Assembly: GCF_000309385.1 (NCBI RefSeq)
Contig: NZ_JH976537.1
Span: 4,437,029 to 4,501,028 of the forward strand
Length of the DNA: 64,000 nt
Source: Nodosilinea nodulosa PCC 7104
GTDB lineage: Bacteria; Cyanobacteriota; Cyanobacteriia; Phormidesmidales; Phormidesmidaceae
Direction of reading: 5' to 3'
Shown here: positions 26,250 through 34,926 of the stretch, piece by piece
How the letters are laid out: each line of letters begins with the position of its first letter
Numbering within the stretch: the first letter of the stretch is position 1
Translations under genes and position numbers: made by a program
Notes under the pieces: generated by a model
Databases searched by the model: none
The model's input: only the letters and a program-made list of their open reading frames with translations
Told to the model about the DNA's origin: nothing

Positions 26250-28637
26250 CTATTCACTCTCATCCCGCCCGTCATCCCGGCCACCGATGGGATCGCCGTT
26301 GTCGTCTTCGGTATACCCGTTGGGGTCTTCATCGTCGGGGGCCTGGCTGCCGCCGCCCACGGCTACCAGGTCGATCTGCTGGCGGTAATAGTCAACGCTC
26401 TTGACCTGGACGTCAACCTTGTCGCCGAGGCGGTACTGCTGACGGTTTTTGCGGCCCACCAGCTTTTGCTGACGGGCGCGGTACTCGTACCAGTCGTCCT
26501 TGAGGGAGCTGACGTGGACCAATCCTTCCACCAGCAGCTCTTCGATTTCTACAAAAAAGCCGTAGGACTGCACGCCGGTAATCAGCCCGTGGAAGACTTC
26601 GCCCGTGTGCGATCGCATGAATTCAGCCTTCTTTAGCCCCTCCAGGTCTGACTCTGCCTCCTGGGCCAGCCGCTCGCGCTCGGTCAGGTGAATGGCGAGG
26701 CGGGGTAGGTCGTCCTCTAGCTCGTGCTGAATCTCCGGGGGCAGCACGTTCCAGTTGACCTGGCCCTGGCTGGAGCTGTGGCGCAGGTTGGCGGGGTCTT
26801 TGGAGCGGGTGGAGCGGCGATCGCGGCCTGACTCAAACACGGCGTGGAGAATGCGGTGCACCAGCAGGTCGGCGTAGCGGCGGGAGGGGGAGGTGAAGTG
26901 GGTATAGCCGTCGGTGAGGGCCAGCCCAAAGTGCAGGTCGGGGTGGGTGCTGTAGAAGGCGGGCTGAATGGTCTCCAGCAGCAGGTAGGTGAGAATTTTT
27001 TCGGCCCCGGAGGCGGCGAACTGCTCCACAAACCGCTGGTAGTCCTTGGGCTGGGGGGTAGTTTCGTCGTCGAGGGTGAGCTGAATCTCCATGTTTTCGG
27101 CCAGTTTCACCAGCTCCTGCACGTCGCCCGCGTCGGGGGCGCGGTGCAGCCGGTAGATGGCGGGCACCCCCAAAGCCCTGAGCTGCTGGGCAATCAGCTG
27201 GTTGGCCAGCAGCATGCACTCGGTTACAATCTGCCGCGAGGGCAGGCTGGTGGCGGTCACCATCACCCCCAGCAGCCCTTCATCGTCGTACTGAAACTTG
27301 GGCGATCGGTAGTGGGCCAGGGGCTCGCCCGCATCGGCGGGGAAGTCGTACTCGGGCAAATTTAGCTCAAAGGAGCCCCGGTGCAGCCGCTGCCGCTTGA
27401 TCGCCTGACTCAGGTAGAGCAGGTTGTCGAGCAGGTCGTAGACGGGCTCCAGCGCCTTGAGGGCCTTGGGCTTAATGCCCAGGCTCTTGATCAGGTCGGA
27501 GTTGTCGCGCTCCAGCACCGCCTGGGCTTCCTGGTAGGAAATTTGGTGGTCTACAGCTACTATCGTGGGCTGCACCTCGTACTCCAGCACGGCGCCCGTG
27601 TCGTCGAGGGTGACCAGCACCGAAATGGCCAGGCGATCTTTGCCCGCCAGCAGCGACCCCAGCGGCCCGGACAGCGGCGGCGGCAGCATTGGGATCACCT
27701 CGTCGCCCAGGTATACCGAGGTGCCCCGCTTGGCGGCCTCCTGGTCAATGGGGGAGTGGGCCGCCACGTAGTGGGAAATATCGGCAATGTGAATGCCCAG
27801 CTTCCACTGGCCGGAGTCGGTGCGATCGAGGGTGAGGGCGTCATCGATCACCTGGGCGTTGGGACCGTCGATCGCCACGGTGAGGACCTCGCGCAGGTCA
27901 ACTCGATCTTTGCTGTCGGCCTTGCGCACGCGGGTGGGCAGATCCTGGGCGGCCTTTAGCACGGCGTCAGAGAAGGTGCGGGGCAGGTCGTGCTTGCAGT
28001 AGACGATGTCGATGTCGGCGGCGGCTTCGGCGTCGCTGCCCAAAATTTGGGCCACCCGGCCCTGGGGCGGATGCTGGCCCAGGGGGTAGCGCACGACCTC
28101 TACGTGGGCCAGCTGATCGACCGCCTCGGCCAGGTCGCCGCCGTTGGCCACCAGGGTCAGCTCAAACAGCAGGCGATCGTCGAGGGGCACGGCCCGATAG
28201 TCGTCGGCTTCCTGCTTGACCCGCGCCAGCACCGAGGCGTTGGCCCGCTCTAAAATCAGCTGCACTTCCCCCTCGGGGCTGCGGCGGCGGCTGCCTTCTT
28301 TGGTGACTTTGACCAGCACGCGATCACCGTTCCAGGCCGTATTCAGCTGGCTTTCGCGCACGTAGATGTCGTCGGCCCCCTCTTCGTCTTGAATGGCAAA
28401 GCAAAAGCCTTTGCTAGAGCAGCGCAGCTTGCCCTCGATCACGTCTTCGGCCAGATTGCGGCGGTATTTGCCCCGCTCTTTGACCAGCACGCCCACCCGC
28501 TCCAGGGCATCGACTGCAATTTGGAGGTCGCGCTGGCTGGCGTCATCGTTGCAGTGCAGCTTTTTTTCCAGGCCCTTGAGGGTGTGAGTCTTTTCCTTGG
28601 CGAAGCTGGCCAGTAGGGCTGCGATCGAAAGTTCCAT
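26250..28637 (-). CDS. RNase II/RNase R family exoribonuclease (Zam/VacB-like)
   Basis: A 795-residue 3'-5' exoribonuclease: an N-terminal winged-helix segment (about 1-65), cold-shock OB folds (about 66-235), the RNB catalytic domain (about 240-590: GIHIADISHYV, RGTSVYL..VIPMLP, RYADLLVHR) and an S1 domain (about 680-755: EVFHGLITGVQSYGFFVEIEE..EGLVHVSSL), ending in an acidic tail. The catalytic box reads IDGPNAQVIDDA: three of the four Asp residues of E. coli RNase R align, but the second (Asp278 there) is Val. The size suits cyanobacterial Zam or RNase R. It degrades structured RNA. The order followed by ubiX is one I recall from other cyanobacteria. Confidence 0.88.
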   Translation of the reverse strand: MELSIAALLASFAKEKTHTLKGLEKKLHCNDDASQRDLQIAVDALERVGVLVKERGKYRRNLAEDVIEGKLRCSSKGFCFAIQDEEGADDIYVRESQLNTAWNGDRVLVKVTKEGSRRRSPEGEVQLILERANASVLARVKQEADDYRAVPLDDRLLFELTLVANGGDLAEAVDQLAHVEVVRYPLGQHPPQGRVAQILGSDAEAAADIDIVYCKHDLPRTFSDAVLKAAQDLPTRVRKADSKDRVDLREVLTVAIDGPNAQVIDDALTLDRTDSGQWKLGIHIADISHYVAAHSPIDQEAAKRGTSVYLGDEVIPMLPPPLSGPLGSLLAGKDRLAISVLVTLDDTGAVLEYEVQPTIVAVDHQISYQEAQAVLERDNSDLIKSLGIKPKALKALEPVYDLLDNLLYLSQAIKRQRLHRGSFELNLPEYDFPADAGEPLAHYRSPKFQYDDEGLLGVMVTATSLPSRQIVTECMLLANQLIAQQLRALGVPAIYRLHRAPDAGDVQELVKLAENMEIQLTLDDETTPQPKDYQRFVEQFAASGAEKILTYLLLETIQPAFYSTHPDLHFGLALTDGYTHFTSPSRRYADLLVHRILHAVFESGRDRRSTRSKDPANLRHSSSQGQVNWNVLPPEIQHELEDDLPRLAIHLTERERLAQEAESDLEGLKKAEFMRSHTGEVFHGLITGVQSYGFFVEIEELLVEGLVHVSSLKDDWYEYRARQQKLVGRKNRQQYRLGDKVDVQVKSVDYYRQQIDLVAVGGGSQAPDDEDPNGYTEDDNGDPIGGRDDGRDESE

Positions 28638-29145
28638 GTAGCGACTGATTCCTAAAACTATTCATGACTGATTGCCCGGGTTCGGGGCAGGGCATCAACC
28701 CGGGTGGGAGCGGAAGGGAATCTTCAGCGCGCGCCTGTGGTAACGAGGCAGCGCTAAAGCCAGGGGTGACGCTGTAGGTGAAACCAGCCCCGGTGCGTTG
28801 ACTTAAACAGGGTTTTCAGCTCCTAAAGCCTTTGCTTTCGCCTCTAGCTCTGGCCGAAAAGACAACCGACCGGAACGCCCAACGCCCAAGTGTACCTGCT
28901 ACAGCCGCAGATGAACCCCGCTGGTGGCGGCCCAACCCCAGGTCAGCCCCGCACAGGGTCAGTACCGCAGCGGGGGCAAACCCATCTGGTGACGGAGAGC
29001 GGGCAGCCTCCTACAGTTTCTCAGGAAATGGACCGCTGTCAAATCTTTTTGTCAACGGTATGCAACGTTTTGTAAAGGGTTGGGAGGCCCTGGGCCGAGG
29101 TTTTGGGCTGCGCCCTGCCTCGGCCCCCGCGCCTGCCCCCTGCTA
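28638..29145. other. 508-base gap, no supported gene
   Basis: Between the RNase gene and the 3' end of phoU. Two overlapping frames of 61 and 113 codons cross it, but neither has a ribosome site or a recognisable domain, and one runs into phoU on the opposite strand. The promoter of the RNase gene must lie near 28640-28800 on the minus strand. Confidence 0.5.
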
Positions 29146-29805
29146 TCAGGTGCGCTCGCCGGTCACGATGTAGGCGACCCGCTTGCCGATGTTGGTGGCG
29201 TGGTCGGCGATCCGCTCCATGTATCGAATCGCCAGCACCAGCAGCACCGTCGGCTCGATCGAACCGATCAGATTGCTCTGGTGGGCCAGCAGATCGTAGA
29301 GCTCGTCGTAGTCGGTGTCGATGGCGTCATCTTTTTGCTTGATCTCCAGGCCGCACTCGGCGTCGAGGTCAGAGAGGGCCATCAGGCACATGGCCACCAT
29401 AGACCGGCAGCGATCGAGCATGGTTTGCACCCGGCCCATGAGCGGATGTACCGGGTAGGGGAACAGTTTGATCGCCACCTCGCCCAGGTCTTCGGCATAG
29501 TCGCCAATCCGCTCCAGATCTCGCACCAGCTGCATAAAGGCGCCAATGCGCCGCAGATCTTCCGGCTCCGGCAGCGCCTGGAGGGTAAACAGGTGCATAC
29601 AGTCCAGCTCGATCTGGCGGTAGAACTGATCGATCTGCTTGTCGTGGCGGTGCAGGCGCTGGGCGGCGTCCAGGTTGCGATCGCACAGCGCCTCCCGGGC
29701 CAGCACGCAGGAGTTTTCAACCAGCGCCCCCATGCGCAGCAGATCGCGCTGCACCCGCAGCAGCTGACGCTCAAAATCACCGCGCAGCGGTTTAGTTGTA
29801 TCCAT
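29146..29805 (-). CDS. phoU: phosphate signalling protein PhoU
   Basis: A 219-residue helical protein made of two PhoU three-helix repeats, visible as LVRDLERIGDYAEDLGEVA (about 87-105) and AIRYMERIADHATNIGKRVA (about 190-210); the E-R-I-x-D-x-A-x-x-I/L motif binds a metal cluster. PhoU links the PstSCAB phosphate importer to the SphS-SphR (PhoR-PhoB) two-component system and represses it when phosphate is plentiful. The ATG at 29805 (MDTTKPLRGDFERQLL) is preferred over one 15 codons upstream. No pst or sph genes are adjacent. Confidence 0.95.
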   Translation of the reverse strand: MDTTKPLRGDFERQLLRVQRDLLRMGALVENSCVLAREALCDRNLDAAQRLHRHDKQIDQFYRQIELDCMHLFTLQALPEPEDLRRIGAFMQLVRDLERIGDYAEDLGEVAIKLFPYPVHPLMGRVQTMLDRCRSMVAMCLMALSDLDAECGLEIKQKDDAIDTDYDELYDLLAHQSNLIGSIEPTVLLVLAIRYMERIADHATNIGKRVAYIVTGERT

Positions 29806-30042
29806 AATCAAGCATCGCCTAGCACGCCGAGAGAATTGAGATGGCAGCACCCGTGGTTCTATGGCCCCGCAGGCCGCAGAGGCTAATCCCTCAACCGAAA
29901 CCCTCGGTGCTGCCCGTTGGGGTTCCCATTAAGCTCTGTAACAGTTAGGTTGGCCAGCCTCGCGAAAGCTCCCATCTTAGTTAACAATCGGTCTAGACCA
30001 AGCGTCTTTGAGCGTTATCCACCCAGCTTGAGGAGTATTTTT

Positions 30043-30138
30043 ATGCCCCTTTCAGACACTCAGATTTTTATTGCCCTGGCCCTGGCCCTATTGCCTGGTA
30101 TTCTGGCACTTCGCCTGTCTACTGAGCTTTATAAGTAG
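30043..30138 (+). CDS. psaM: photosystem I subunit XII (PsaM)
   Basis: A 31-residue single-helix protein: [19 protein letters not shown] then [12 protein letters not shown]. The S/T-D-T-Q start and the R-L-S-T-E-L-Y-K end are the PsaM hallmark. PsaM sits at the periphery of photosystem I, near the trimer interface, and binds carotenoid. GAGGAG is located 8 bases before the ATG. The gene stands alone between divergent phoU and convergent pyk and is followed by a perfect palindrome that probably terminates it. Confidence 0.96.
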   Translation: MPLSDTQIFIALALALLPGILALRLSTELYK

Positions 30139-30183
30139 GTTAAGTCGGGGTGGGTTGTCTCGACTCTCCCCTGAATAGTTCAC

Positions 30184-30229
30184 CATAGCAAACGGCTTCC
30201 GTGAGATCTCACGGAAGCCGTTTGCTATG
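30184..30229. terminator. 46-bp perfect palindrome, probable bidirectional terminator
   Basis: CATAGCAAACGGCTTCC... reads identically on both strands from 30184 to 30229, centred on AGATCT. It lies between the convergent psaM and pyk genes, so one hairpin can end both transcripts. There is no long T run on either side; short TTTG runs are inside the stem. Confidence 0.75.
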
Positions 30230-30248
30230 AAAAGCTAACAATAGCGTC

Positions 30249-32036
30249 CTAGAAGCTCATGGCAGGCTCATTCTTGACCGGCCCCAGGGCGCCGGAGTAA
30301 ATTAGCCCCCGCCGGGTGTCGAGGGTGAGAATGCTGCCGTCGCGGATGATGTCAGTGGCGTTTTTAACCCCCACAATCACCGGCACCCCCAGCCGCAGGC
30401 CAATCACCGCCGCGTGGCTGGTGGGACTGTCGTCTTCGGTAACAATGCCCCCCGCCCGGCGAATCACCTCCACAAAATCGGCGTTGGTGTGGGGCACCAC
30501 CAAAATTTCGCCGTCGTTAAAGTCATTGACGTCGAGGCTGTTGCGGGCCACCCGCGCCCGCCCGCTTACCGAGGCTTCGCCAATGCCCACGCCGCGCCCC
30601 AGCACCGCCGTCACCACATCGACCTTGATCAGATCGGTGGAGCCCGACACGCCCTGGAGGGTGCCGGCTGTCAGCACCACCAGGTCGCCGTCGTTGAGCA
30701 GATGTTTTTCTTGGGCGACGCCCATGGCCGCCTGAAAGGTCTGGGTGCTAGAGGGCAAATCGAGCACCAGCAGAGGCCGCACGCCCCATACCAACTGGAG
30801 CTGGCGGGCCACGTGCACGTGGGGGGTGACCGCTAAGATCGGAGTCTCGGGGCGGTACTTCGACACGTTGCGAGCGGTGGCCCCGGTTTTAGTCAGGGTC
30901 ATAATCGCTGCCGCATTGAGCTGAGCTGCAATCCGCCCCACCGCCTGACTGATGGCGTTGGGAATGGAGCGAGCACCGCTGCCCTTGCGATCGCTCAGGG
31001 TCAGCCCCTCCTGCTCGGTGCACACCGCCACCTTGGCCATCGTGGCTACCGCCTCCACCGGAAACTTGCCCACGGCGGTTTCGTTGGAGAGCATCACCGC
31101 ATCGGTGCCGTCGAGAATCGCGTTGGCAATATCCGAGACCTCAGCCCGCGTGGGGCGGGGGTTCGACACCATGCTGTCGAGCATCTGGGTGGCGGTAATC
31201 ACCGGAATGCCCAGGGCGTTAGACATAGCAATCAGGCGCTTTTGCAGAATCGGGACCTCTTCGGCGGGCAGCTCCACCCCCAGATCGCCCCGGGCCACCA
31301 TCACGCCGTCTGAGAGCGACAGGATCGCCTCCATCTGCTCGATCGCCTCGTGCTTTTCAATCTTGACGATCACCGGCACATTCTTCCCGGCAGCGGCGAT
31401 GATCTCCTTGATTTCCAGCACATCCTGAGGGTTGCGCACAAAGCTGAGGGCCACCCAGTCCACCCCCTGGTTGAGGCCAAACAGCAGGTCCTCGCGGTCT
31501 TTGTCGGTCAGCGCCTTGACCGAGAGATACACCCCCGGAAAGTTAACCCCCTTGTTGTTCGACAGGGTGCCGCCCACTACCACGCGGCAGTGGAGCTCCT
31601 GGGTGTCCAGGTTGACTGACTCCACCTGCATCTCCACCTTGCCGTCATCGAGCAGAATGGTGGCTCCGGCAGGCACCTCCGGGGCCAGCTTGTCGTAGGT
31701 GACGCAGGCTCGCTCCTGGTTGCCCACAATGATTTCACTGGTCAATACAAAGGGATCGCCCTTGGCCAGCTGAATCGAGCCCTGTTCAAACTTGCCCAGG
31801 CGAATTTTCGGCCCCTGCAAGTCTTGCAGAATGCCCACGGGCTGGTTGAGCTCAAAGGAAATTTGGCGAATCAGCCGAATGCTGCGCTGGTGGTCATCGT
31901 GGCTGCCGTGGGAAAAGTTGAGCCGCAGGGTGGTGGCCCCGGCTTCGATCAGGGCTCGCAGTACGTCGGCATCCTGGGTGGCGGGACCGATGGTGGCAAC
32001 AATTTTGGTGCGGCGGACAGAGTTGCGCAGGGGCAT
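30249..32036 (-). CDS. pyk: pyruvate kinase with C-terminal PEP-utiliser domain
   Basis: A 595-residue glycolytic enzyme making pyruvate and ATP from phosphoenolpyruvate and ADP. TKIVATIGPATQD (about 9-21), NFSHGSHDDH, the catalytic Lys region VPVIVKIEKHEAIEQ (about 217) and MVARGDLGVELPAEEVP (about 240) are intact. The last roughly 110 residues (GEILVVPHTNADF, GGIVTEDDSPTSHAAVIG) form the mobile 'PEP-utilising' domain fused to many cyanobacterial and Bacillus pyruvate kinases; its TSHAA motif contains the phosphohistidine position of PEP synthases, though here the role is structural or regulatory. Confidence 0.97.
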   Translation of the reverse strand: MPLRNSVRRTKIVATIGPATQDADVLRALIEAGATTLRLNFSHGSHDDHQRSIRLIRQISFELNQPVGILQDLQGPKIRLGKFEQGSIQLAKGDPFVLTSEIIVGNQERACVTYDKLAPEVPAGATILLDDGKVEMQVESVNLDTQELHCRVVVGGTLSNNKGVNFPGVYLSVKALTDKDREDLLFGLNQGVDWVALSFVRNPQDVLEIKEIIAAAGKNVPVIVKIEKHEAIEQMEAILSLSDGVMVARGDLGVELPAEEVPILQKRLIAMSNALGIPVITATQMLDSMVSNPRPTRAEVSDIANAILDGTDAVMLSNETAVGKFPVEAVATMAKVAVCTEQEGLTLSDRKGSGARSIPNAISQAVGRIAAQLNAAAIMTLTKTGATARNVSKYRPETPILAVTPHVHVARQLQLVWGVRPLLVLDLPSSTQTFQAAMGVAQEKHLLNDGDLVVLTAGTLQGVSGSTDLIKVDVVTAVLGRGVGIGEASVSGRARVARNSLDVNDFNDGEILVVPHTNADFVEVIRRAGGIVTEDDSPTSHAAVIGLRLGVPVIVGVKNATDIIRDGSILTLDTRRGLIYSGALGPVKNEPAMSF

Positions 32037-32344
32037 AGACGACCTCTACTGAGAGTAAAACGCTACCGCATGGGACCCTTGAACAAGCCCGTACATTGGC
32101 AGTTATAAAGCACAGGGATACTAGCACGAATGCCGAGGGGCTTTACGCTTGGCCTCAAAACCAGCAAGAATTTCAGCGTTTTCACGGGCAATGAGTCGGG
32201 TGATGAGGCCCAGGACCATTACTTGCCCCATTGCTCCATAGCCAAAGGTTGCGACCCCTCATGTCGGGGGCGATGTCACAAAACTTTATTATTAATGCGC
32301 CGTAACGTATACTACCGAAAACACTGGTGTAGGAGCGATGCAAC

Positions 32345-33232
32345 ATGTCGGCGGCAGCTGAGCCCCTGACGATTCGAAGAACGGTACCCCCTGAGCTGCT
32401 CAAAACTGAGGGGGGATTGAGTCTTAACGCACTCATGTTTATAGCCTCCGTAGGGCTAATCAGCCTGTCGACGGTGGGCTATTTCGGCTGGCATTGGGCC
32501 GGCTGGTGTGTGTTTTTGATGAATGTCCTGTCCCTCCACCTGGCGGGTACGGTAATCCACGATGCCAGCCACAATTCGGCCCACCGCAATCGGGTGGTCA
32601 ATTCTCTGCTGGGCCACGGCAGCGCCCTGATTTTGGGCTTTTCATTTCCGGTCTTTACGCGGGTGCACTTGCAGCACCACGCCCACGTCAACGATCCCGA
32701 AAACGACCCCGACCATTTTGTCTCAACGGGGGGACCCCTGTGGCTAATCGCGGCGAGATTTTTCTACCACGAGATTTATTTCTTTAAGCGGCGGCTGTGG
32801 CGAAATTGGGAATTGCTGGAGTGGTTTTTAGGCCGTCTGGCGGTTGGTCTGCTGGTGGTTGCGGCCTGCCGTTTTGATTTCCTGGGCTACATCTTCAACT
32901 ACTGGTTTTCTCCGGCCCTGGTGGTGGGCATTGCCCTGGGGCTGTTTTTTGACTACCTGCCCCACCGCCCTTTTAAAGACCGCGATCGCTGGAAAAATGC
33001 CCGAGTCTACCCCAGCCCCATTCTCAACCTGCTGATCATGGGCCAAAACTATCACCTGGTGCACCACCTGTGGCCCTCGGTGCCCTGGTACAAGTACCAG
33101 CCCACCTACGAGGTAATGCAGCCACTGCTCGACGAAAAGGGGTCGCCCCAGTCCCTCGGGCTGCTGCAGATGAAAGATTTTTTTGGCTTTCTCTACGACC
33201 TGGTCTTGGGAATCCGCTTTAAAGGCCACTAG
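32345..33232 (+). CDS. crtR: beta-carotene hydroxylase
   Basis: A 295-residue membrane di-iron oxygenase of the fatty-acid-desaturase superfamily that hydroxylates the beta rings of beta-carotene to zeaxanthin (and of deoxymyxol). The three His boxes are VIHDASHN (about 71-78), HLQHHAH (about 106-112) and YHLVHHLW (about 236-243), with an additional FDYLPHRPF motif at about 207 that is typical of CrtR. Four or so membrane helices lie between them. The 308-base region upstream, shared with divergent pyk, contains a candidate -10 box TATACT at 32308. A strong hairpin follows. Confidence 0.95.
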   Translation: MSAAAEPLTIRRTVPPELLKTEGGLSLNALMFIASVGLISLSTVGYFGWHWAGWCVFLMNVLSLHLAGTVIHDASHNSAHRNRVVNSLLGHGSALILGFSFPVFTRVHLQHHAHVNDPENDPDHFVSTGGPLWLIAARFFYHEIYFFKRRLWRNWELLEWFLGRLAVGLLVVAACRFDFLGYIFNYWFSPALVVGIALGLFFDYLPHRPFKDRDRWKNARVYPSPILNLLIMGQNYHLVHHLWPSVPWYKYQPTYEVMQPLLDEKGSPQSLGLLQMKDFFGFLYDLVLGIRFKGH

Positions 33233-33239
33233 CGTCTTT

Positions 33240-33271
33240 CCGCAGGGGCGCTCCATGGGGCGCCCCTGCGG
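33240..33271. terminator. hairpin terminator between crtR and aroH
   Basis: A 12-bp perfect stem (CCGCAGGGGCGC / GCGCCCCTGCGG) with an 8-base loop lies between the convergent genes crtR and aroH. Only short T runs flank it, so it may serve both strands. Confidence 0.7.
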
Positions 33272-33275
33272 CGCT

Positions 33276-33674
33276 TTATCCTGTAACCACCAGGTCAGGG
33301 CGCAGGTCGCGGGCACCGCGCAGGTAGACGTGCTGCACCTTGCCGTGGAGAATGGGCAGCTGCACATGCATCAGGATGCGAATGCAGCAGGGCAGGCTGC
33401 CTTCGACGTGCATGTGCTGCACGTCGAGCAGGGCGACGCTATCCCAGTGGGGCCGCTGACGGGCGATCGCAGCGGGGAATACCGCATCCAGGTCGCGGGT
33501 GACCGAAAAGGTAGCGCTGATGATGCAGGCGGGGTCCAGCCGGTTGCGCTCCTCAAGGGCGTCTAGCAGCTCTGTTACCGCCTCTCGAATCGCCCCCTCA
33601 GTATTTTCCGGTACCGTCACCGCTCCCCGAATTGCCCACACTCGCCAGTCCACGCTGCAACCTCCAAAGGTCAT
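33276..33674 (-). CDS. aroH: chorismate mutase (AroH type)
   Basis: A 132-residue trimeric chorismate mutase of the Bacillus AroH fold, converting chorismate to prephenate for phenylalanine and tyrosine synthesis. WAIRGAVTVPENT at about 12-24 carries the active-site Arg; SATFSVTRDLDAVFPA (about 53-68), VALLDVQHMHVEGSLPCCIRIL (about 80-101) and the final HVYLRGARDLRPD are family segments. It begins 100 bases downstream of sppA on the same strand and is likely co-transcribed with it. Confidence 0.95.
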   Translation of the reverse strand: MTFGGCSVDWRVWAIRGAVTVPENTEGAIREAVTELLDALEERNRLDPACIISATFSVTRDLDAVFPAAIARQRPHWDSVALLDVQHMHVEGSLPCCIRILMHVQLPILHGKVQHVYLRGARDLRPDLVVTG

Positions 33675-33773
33675 TCTTCCAGGCCCCAGGGTTGCCGCTG
33701 TAGGCGACTGGAGCAGAGAATTGACTGCATTTTACTGCTTAATCCTACCAGGCCAGAGATCTGACCTACGCCC

Positions 33774-34640
33774 CTAGGGCCGATACAGCCACAGGGGCAG
33801 ACCGCTGGTCGAGCGCTCAAACTCCAGCCATTCCAGGGTGGCGTTGAGGGCGGGCACGGCCAGGCCGGGGTAGGCCAAATCAGAAATCGGGCCAGCTGCC
33901 CGGGCGCTGCCGCCGCCGGGTACCAGCCGCTTGAGCAGGGGCTTTTTCTCGTCGAAGGTGATGCATTCGGCTTTCTCGGGGTCGAGACCGACCAGTTCGG
34001 CGGTCCAGCGGCGGGCCTCTTCTTCGCTGCCCAGACGGTCTACCACGCCCATCTGGAGAGCCTGCTCGCCGGTAAAAATACGCCCGTCGGCAAAGCTGCG
34101 CACGGTGTCTTCGCTGAGGCGGCGGGCCTCGGCTACGGTTTTGACAAACTGGCCGTAGCTGACGTCGATCAGCTCTTGCAGAATGGTTTTTTCGGAGTCG
34201 GTAAGCTCGCGATCGAAGGCGAGAATGTCTTTGTAGGGGCCAGACTTGATCACCTTGAACGACACCCCCACCCGATCGAGCAGGCGCTCCAGGTTGTTGC
34301 CCCGCAGGATGACGCCAATGCTGCCGGTAATGGTGCCGGGGTTGGTCACAATGTGATTCGCCCCCATGGCGATGTAGACCCCGCCGGAGGCCGAAATGTT
34401 GCCGAAGCTGGCCACAATTTTGAGCTTGTCCTGCAGGCGTCGCAGGGCGGTATAGATTTCCTGGGAGTCGCCTACGGTGCCGCCGGGGCTATCGATGCGC
34501 AGCAGCAGGGCCGGAAAGCGCTTTTCCTCGATTTCTTTCAGGGCTTCGAGCACTCGCTTGCGGGTGGCGGCGGCGATCACGCCGGTCACCTCAATGCGGG
34601 CAATGGACTTGCGAAAACGGGGCGAAAACGGCCAAACCAT
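33774..34640 (-). CDS. sppA: signal peptide peptidase SppA, short form
   Basis: A 288-residue serine/lysine protease of the S49 family that degrades cleaved signal peptides and other membrane fragments. The nucleophile Ser is in NISASGGVYIAMGA (about 83-96), and the general-base Lys in IKSGPYKDILAFDREL (about 131-146). RIDSPGGTVGDSQEIY is the conserved oxyanion strand. It is the half-length form that assembles as an octamer. The N-terminal hydrophobic stretch is weak, so membrane attachment is not certain. aroH follows on the same strand. Confidence 0.93.
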   Translation of the reverse strand: MVWPFSPRFRKSIARIEVTGVIAAATRKRVLEALKEIEEKRFPALLLRIDSPGGTVGDSQEIYTALRRLQDKLKIVASFGNISASGGVYIAMGANHIVTNPGTITGSIGVILRGNNLERLLDRVGVSFKVIKSGPYKDILAFDRELTDSEKTILQELIDVSYGQFVKTVAEARRLSEDTVRSFADGRIFTGEQALQMGVVDRLGSEEEARRWTAELVGLDPEKAECITFDEKKPLLKRLVPGGGSARAAGPISDLAYPGLAVPALNATLEWLEFERSTSGLPLWLYRP

Positions 34641-34926
34641 AGGGATAACAACAAACCTAAACGGAAAAACTTAGCTAGGCCGCACCCGCGAGGATAGCAG
34701 GCTAGCTTTTGATTGTAGCTAAAACCGCCCGGCTTCGCCCCGGCGCCGGGCAGCATCGACGCTGGGGCAATTCTGAGGGGTGGGGCTCCGTCTGGGCCAC
34801 CCCCGAACCCCGAACTGCGTTAACATTCCTTAAAGAAAGCTGAGCTGGCCGACGCGCTGCGCGCAGCATTCCACCCTTTGAAATCGCCCCCTGAGCCGAT
34901 TCTTTACCCTAGTATTTCCTCGCCCT
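34641..34926. other. 286-base intergenic region with GC-rich inverted repeats
   Basis: Between divergent sppA and the DMT transporter gene. It contains short GC-rich inverted repeats around CCGCCCGGCTTCG and CGCCGGGCAGC (34727-34755). No ORF or recognisable RNA; it must hold both promoters. Confidence 0.45.

Noticed and set aside
28832..29173. 113-codon frame between the RNase gene and phoU
   Set aside because: No ribosome site, no domain, Pro/Ala/Ser-rich composition, and it overlaps the 3' end of phoU.
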